A DNA stretch of 64,000 nt from Acanthosepion lycidas (lineage: Eukaryota; Mollusca; Cephalopoda; Sepiida; Sepiidae), in the NCBI GenBank assembly GCA_963932145.1, contig OZ010588.1, forward strand, positions 101,774,512 to 101,838,511. The letters are read 5' to 3'. This document shows positions 60,770 to 64,000 of the stretch, one piece after another (position 1 is the stretch's first letter; every line of letters begins with the position of its first letter). Both the position numbers and the translations under genes were made by a program. The notes beneath the pieces were generated by a model that did not search any database, had not been told where the DNA came from, and saw nothing but the letters and a program-made list of their open reading frames with translations.

Positions 60770-61170
60770 GTGAATGTAAAAATTGGTATGGCAGGATGGG
60801 CCAATATCTGCAATGGAATACCTGCAACTTTTAAGGGAAGGAAACTGCAAGAACCAGGTATGTGTACCACCGATATCCGGATGCAGATAAAGGACCTGTA
60901 ACAATTTTAAATGACTTTACAATACACACCGAACAATCAAAGTAATTACCCAGGCATAGTGATCAAAGATAGCAAAAACAGAATATGCTTTCTTATTGAC
61001 ATGGTAGTTCCTACAGACTGTAATGTGTCTTTGGAGATTTTCAAAAAAACTTTTAAAAGTACAAAGACATTGAAGTGCAACACTAAAAAGATGTAGTGAA
61101 TGAATAATTTCCGTTGTGATTTGCTTTCAAGGTTTGATTGGAAAAGTTTTTGATAGACACATTGAAGGGA
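60770..61170 (+). pseudogene. Retroelement C-terminal endonuclease-like domain, decayed fragment 2
   Basis: It is the same domain as at 59731-59962 and extends further upstream: GQYLQWNTCNF, a stop, VTILNDFTIHTEQ, a frameshift, NYPGIVIKDSKNRICFLIDMV and VVPTDCNVSLEIFKK, then GLIGKVFDRHIEG in another frame. The two fragments lie about 1.2 kb apart in the same direction and differ considerably, so they are old insertions or an old duplication. Confidence 0.58.
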
Positions 61171-61404
61171 TCTCTGATAGATCATGCCTTAAATAAATTC
61201 ACCAAAAATGAACTCACAACTATAGCTCACAACTTACGAAGGGCTTTATCTATGTAAAATCTGTGTGATCATAAGTTGTTGCTTTTGTTGTTTTGTTATT
61301 TTTTTTTCATTTTCTTTAGAAAGATGATCAGTAGAAAATGTTATGAAGACATTTCTGATATTGGGTTTCCAAAGGGAAATGCGTATACAACAGAAATTGA
61401 ATGG

Positions 61405-61456
61405 ATAATAATAATAATAATAATAATAAGAAGAAGAAGAAGAAGAAGAAGAAGAA
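61405..61456. repeat. (ATA)n(AGA)n microsatellite
   Basis: The run changes from ATA to AGA trinucleotides. Confidence 0.95.
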
Positions 61457-62560
61457 TCCACTAACCTTTAGATTTATTAAACGCATGGGTAGTCACATAT
61501 AAAAATGCTAACGTCTTAGCTGAACAGAATGACGGGAGGGTTCTATAGAATTTATACTAAGCTATTTGATTAATTCCTCTTAGTAAAATATCAACTAACG
61601 GTTAATTTCCAAGATAAGGACGAGCATGCTCATAATACGCACATTTCATTTGCATATCCGTTCGCTATAGCTGAGTTTCATTCATTTTGAAGCATTGATT
61701 ACAAGTACAACCATTTTCCTCAAGATAAGCTACGTTTGTACAACGACTCGTAATATTTTATAGATTTTTTTAATATTTTATATTTGTATAGGATTTTGTA
61801 AACATAACTTGAAGAAGACAGATTCACGATCGAAATATTGTTGAACATTGTAAAACCTTGTTTCTTCTCTTTTTTCTTTTCTGAAAGAGTGTTTTTTCTC
61901 TATTTGTTATTAATAATAATAACAATTATAATAATAGACCCGTTCTTATCTGATTGATGTGTTTTGTAATCGGTTGTTGATCAGGGATCGTATGTGGCCC
62001 ATAGCAATTAAGCATCTTCAGCGAACAAAAGTTCGCGCGTGAGACTGAGAAGGAATAACGCAGGAATAGAATAACAAAGATTGAAGAAAGCAGACGATGA
62101 AAAAGAAAAAAATGACGGCGCCAAAATGCCGAAAAGGAAATCAATTAACGGAAAGAAAAGGAAAGAAAAAAATTAAAAGAAAGAAAAGAAAAATTAAGCA
62201 AAGCAAAATTACAAATTGAAAGCAATTTAACAATATTTACACGAAAATTTTCGATTACCTTGTTGTATTAACGACAACTTTCCACGAGTTGGTAGCAACA
62301 AGTTCGTCATGGGAAGCAATCGACATTACGTGGCACGAAGAGTAACCCAGAGGCGTCTTGCCATAAAACTCTTTGCAATCTAATAACCTGGAGTGGACAC
62401 CAAAAGCCCTCGTAACTCAACATGCAATTGCAATTAAGAGAAAATTGCAGCAACTTAATGGGGTCTTTGCATTTCATAAAGGACCAATCAAGTAGAAAGC
62501 CAGTCATGACGAGTGAAATATTCCTTAATGTCAACAGACCTGCCCTTGCATCTCATTTAT
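61457..62560. other. No recognised gene
   Basis: It holds a TAATAATAA run near 61909-61936, a perfect small hairpin GCGAAC-AAAA-GTTCGC at 62021-62036, and an A/G-rich stretch at 62090-62220. Open frames on either strand show no recognisable domain. Confidence 0.45.
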
Positions 62561-63191
62561 ATTTGACCCATACACATTAAGACAGGTGACTCTCTACTGC
62601 CACCAAGGATTTACATTGTACAATTTTTTTCACGCTTTTGAGCGTACATCTTCTAAACGAACCTGTTCTTGAGAATTTATTTGAAGTCTGCGCTTGTGTA
62701 GATGTGCTAGTACTCAATTTAAATAAACGGTCGATCCGATTATAATACGACAAGCAATTATATATACATTAACTCTTGTTTAAAAACTAAATTCCGTTAC
62801 CATGACAACAATAGGCACTATTTAAGACTAAGTTAACTCGGCACTATGTAAATAATATAGTTGAGCATTTTCCCTCAAAACATGTTTAATCAGAGCAATA
62901 AAGGATTATCCCGGTATGGATTCCTAGCGCATACCACTCCTGGTTTAAGCTAGGCTGTTTTGTTCTCGTTGATATTGTGACTGACGTTCAAGGCCTCGTC
63001 ATATCCTTCTTTATTGCTACGTTCCTTTTCAGATTTCCGATCTACGCAGTCTTTTATCCTCTCTTTATGTTGATTAGACAAGCCTTTAAATTTTCTCACA
63101 CCCAAATTGATTGCCTCTTTCCCTTTATTACCGTGTAGGCTTCTTGATTCTGCCCATCGGCAGCATACAGGTCCCATTGTTATTCTCTCTT

Positions 63192-63194
<3 letters not shown>
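62561..63194. other. Unassigned; weak LTR-like signals
   Basis: CTATTTAAGA (about 62818) and GCAATAAAGG (about 62896) are spaced like the TATA box and poly(A) signal of an LTR, but I cannot define TG...CA ends or a target duplication. Confidence 0.2.

Positions 63195-63234
<40 letters not shown>
63195..63234. repeat. (AT)n microsatellite
   Basis: It is an AT dinucleotide run of about 40 bases. Confidence 0.96.
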
Positions 63235-63238
<4 letters not shown>

Positions 63239-63599
63239 GTTGTGATGGATAAATTGCCGTCTAAACTACGCAAAAAATAAAAATAACACCCGACAACTTA
63301 TTCTAACATATATACAGGATGCGAGGGTAAAAAATGAAAATAATTGAAAATCATATTTTAACAGATACACCAGGTGCGAGGAATAAATTGTCGTCTAAAT
63401 GACGCAAAAATGAAAATAACACTGACATCTCAATTTAACAGAAATACAGTGTCCAGTGGATAAATTGTCGTCTAAATGACGCAAAAATTAAAATAACCTG
63501 AAAACTCATTTTAACAGATATATAGGGTGCGAGGCATAAATTGTCGCCTGAATGACGCAAAAATGAAAATAACACTGACATCTCATTTTAACAGATACA
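63235..63599. repeat. Five tandem copies of a terminal-repeat-like 76-79 bp unit
   Basis: Units start near 63236, 63315, 63371, 63447 and 63524. The shared order is CAGG-TGCGAGG, ATAAATTGTCGTCTAAATGA, CGCAAAAATGAAAATAACAC, TGACATCTCATTTTAACAGA. The second unit lacks about 20 internal bases. The unit looks like the end of a mariner-type transposon, and the adjacent minus-strand remnant supports that. Confidence 0.7.
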
Positions 63600-63629
63600 T
63601 GTACCAAATATATTTTGAAATATGCAAAT

Positions 63630-63680
63630 GTATTCAATAAAATCGCCATTAGCTTCAGTCACTGCCTCCGGACGACTTCG
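63630..63680 (-). pseudogene. Mariner-like transposase C-terminal remnant
   Basis: On the minus strand one frame reads LRSRPEAVTEANGDFIEYI. This resembles the usual mariner transposase ending (R-x-EAV-x-EANGDFIE). It is followed toward lower coordinates by the terminal-repeat-like units, as expected for the 3' end of such an element. No catalytic domain was found upstream, so it is a short relic. Confidence 0.4.
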
Positions 63681-64000
63681 TAATCACCTGTAAATTTTGG
63701 GGGATGGTCTCCTTGTTTAAGTTAATTAATTCCAGGCCACGGCAGTAGTTAACCAAAACTTGAATTGTTGAGTTAAAGGGAAATAACTGAGACATCAGAG
63801 GCATGGCACATGGAACTAGAACAAGAAGGCCTGAGCCTATCACGGCCGAAATGCTGTGAATATTAAGATGAGGATAACAATTTGAATAATGTAAATAATG
63901 CAAGTAATCATGATGCCTCATCTCAGAGATATAGAGGCTGAAATCATATGACTATGGTAAAGAAGATGAGATTAACTGTCCGAATTATTTAAATAATGCA
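63681..64000. other. No recognised feature
   Basis: A minus-strand 88-codon frame (63655-63921) shows no transposase catalytic motif. It may be decayed transposon body or unrelated DNA. Confidence 0.4.

Noticed and set aside
62125..62180. Short HMGN-like start (MPKRKS)
   Set aside because: It has only 16 codons in an A/G-rich low-complexity stretch.
62800..62920. Solo LTR with TATA-like and AATAAA signals
   Set aside because: No TG...CA boundaries or target duplication could be set.
46000..64000. tRNA or rRNA genes
   Set aside because: No cloverleaf with proper A and B boxes and no rRNA sequence was found by eye.

Overview
The window is AT-rich animal-type nuclear DNA with no bacterial genes, no convincing host exon and no tRNA or rRNA gene that I can see. 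Mariner-type ends, microsatellites, a long satellite and retroelement debris suggest an invertebrate. A mollusc such as a cephalopod is a guess from repeat style, not something the sequence proves.

Bases 1-45102 are one head-to-tail array of a full-length non-LTR (LINE) retrotransposon. It holds the 3' part of one copy (copy 0, 1-2592) and six complete units of 7079-7092 bp: 2593-9680, 9681-16768, 16769-23860, 23861-30940, 30941-38023 and 38024-45102. Every unit joins the next at the same base with nothing between. Each unit has a T-rich 5' UTR with three UUCG-capped hairpins; ORF1 (682 aa, CCHC zinc knuckle); ORF2 (1152 aa from its ATG; APE-type endonuclease, reverse transcriptase, C-terminal zinc motif); and a structured 3' UTR with a small 53-codon ORF, a terminal hairpin and an AATAAA/TATAAATA end. 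ORF1 would package the RNA, and ORF2 would nick the target and copy the RNA. The proteins look most like the Tx1/L1 group. Both ORFs are open in units 1, 3, 4 and 5. Unit 2 has a one-base frameshift in ORF2, and unit 6 has one nonsense codon in each ORF.

At 45103 the array stops at the junction base and enters a unique segment (45103-45214) with several nested inverted repeats. Next come a 103-bp mariner-type MITE (45384-45486) inside one of two diverged duplicate segments, and a SINE-like repeat. From 46368 to about 55585 lies an AT-rich satellite with an 82-bp monomer, about 110 copies and visible higher-order duplications.

From 55586 to 64000 the DNA is a patchwork: minisatellites, (AT)n and (TAA)n tracts, a diverged 350-bp duplication, two decayed fragments of an endonuclease-like C-terminal domain from another retroelement (59731-59962 and 60770-61170), and a minus-strand mariner-like remnant with five tandem terminal-repeat-like units at the right end.
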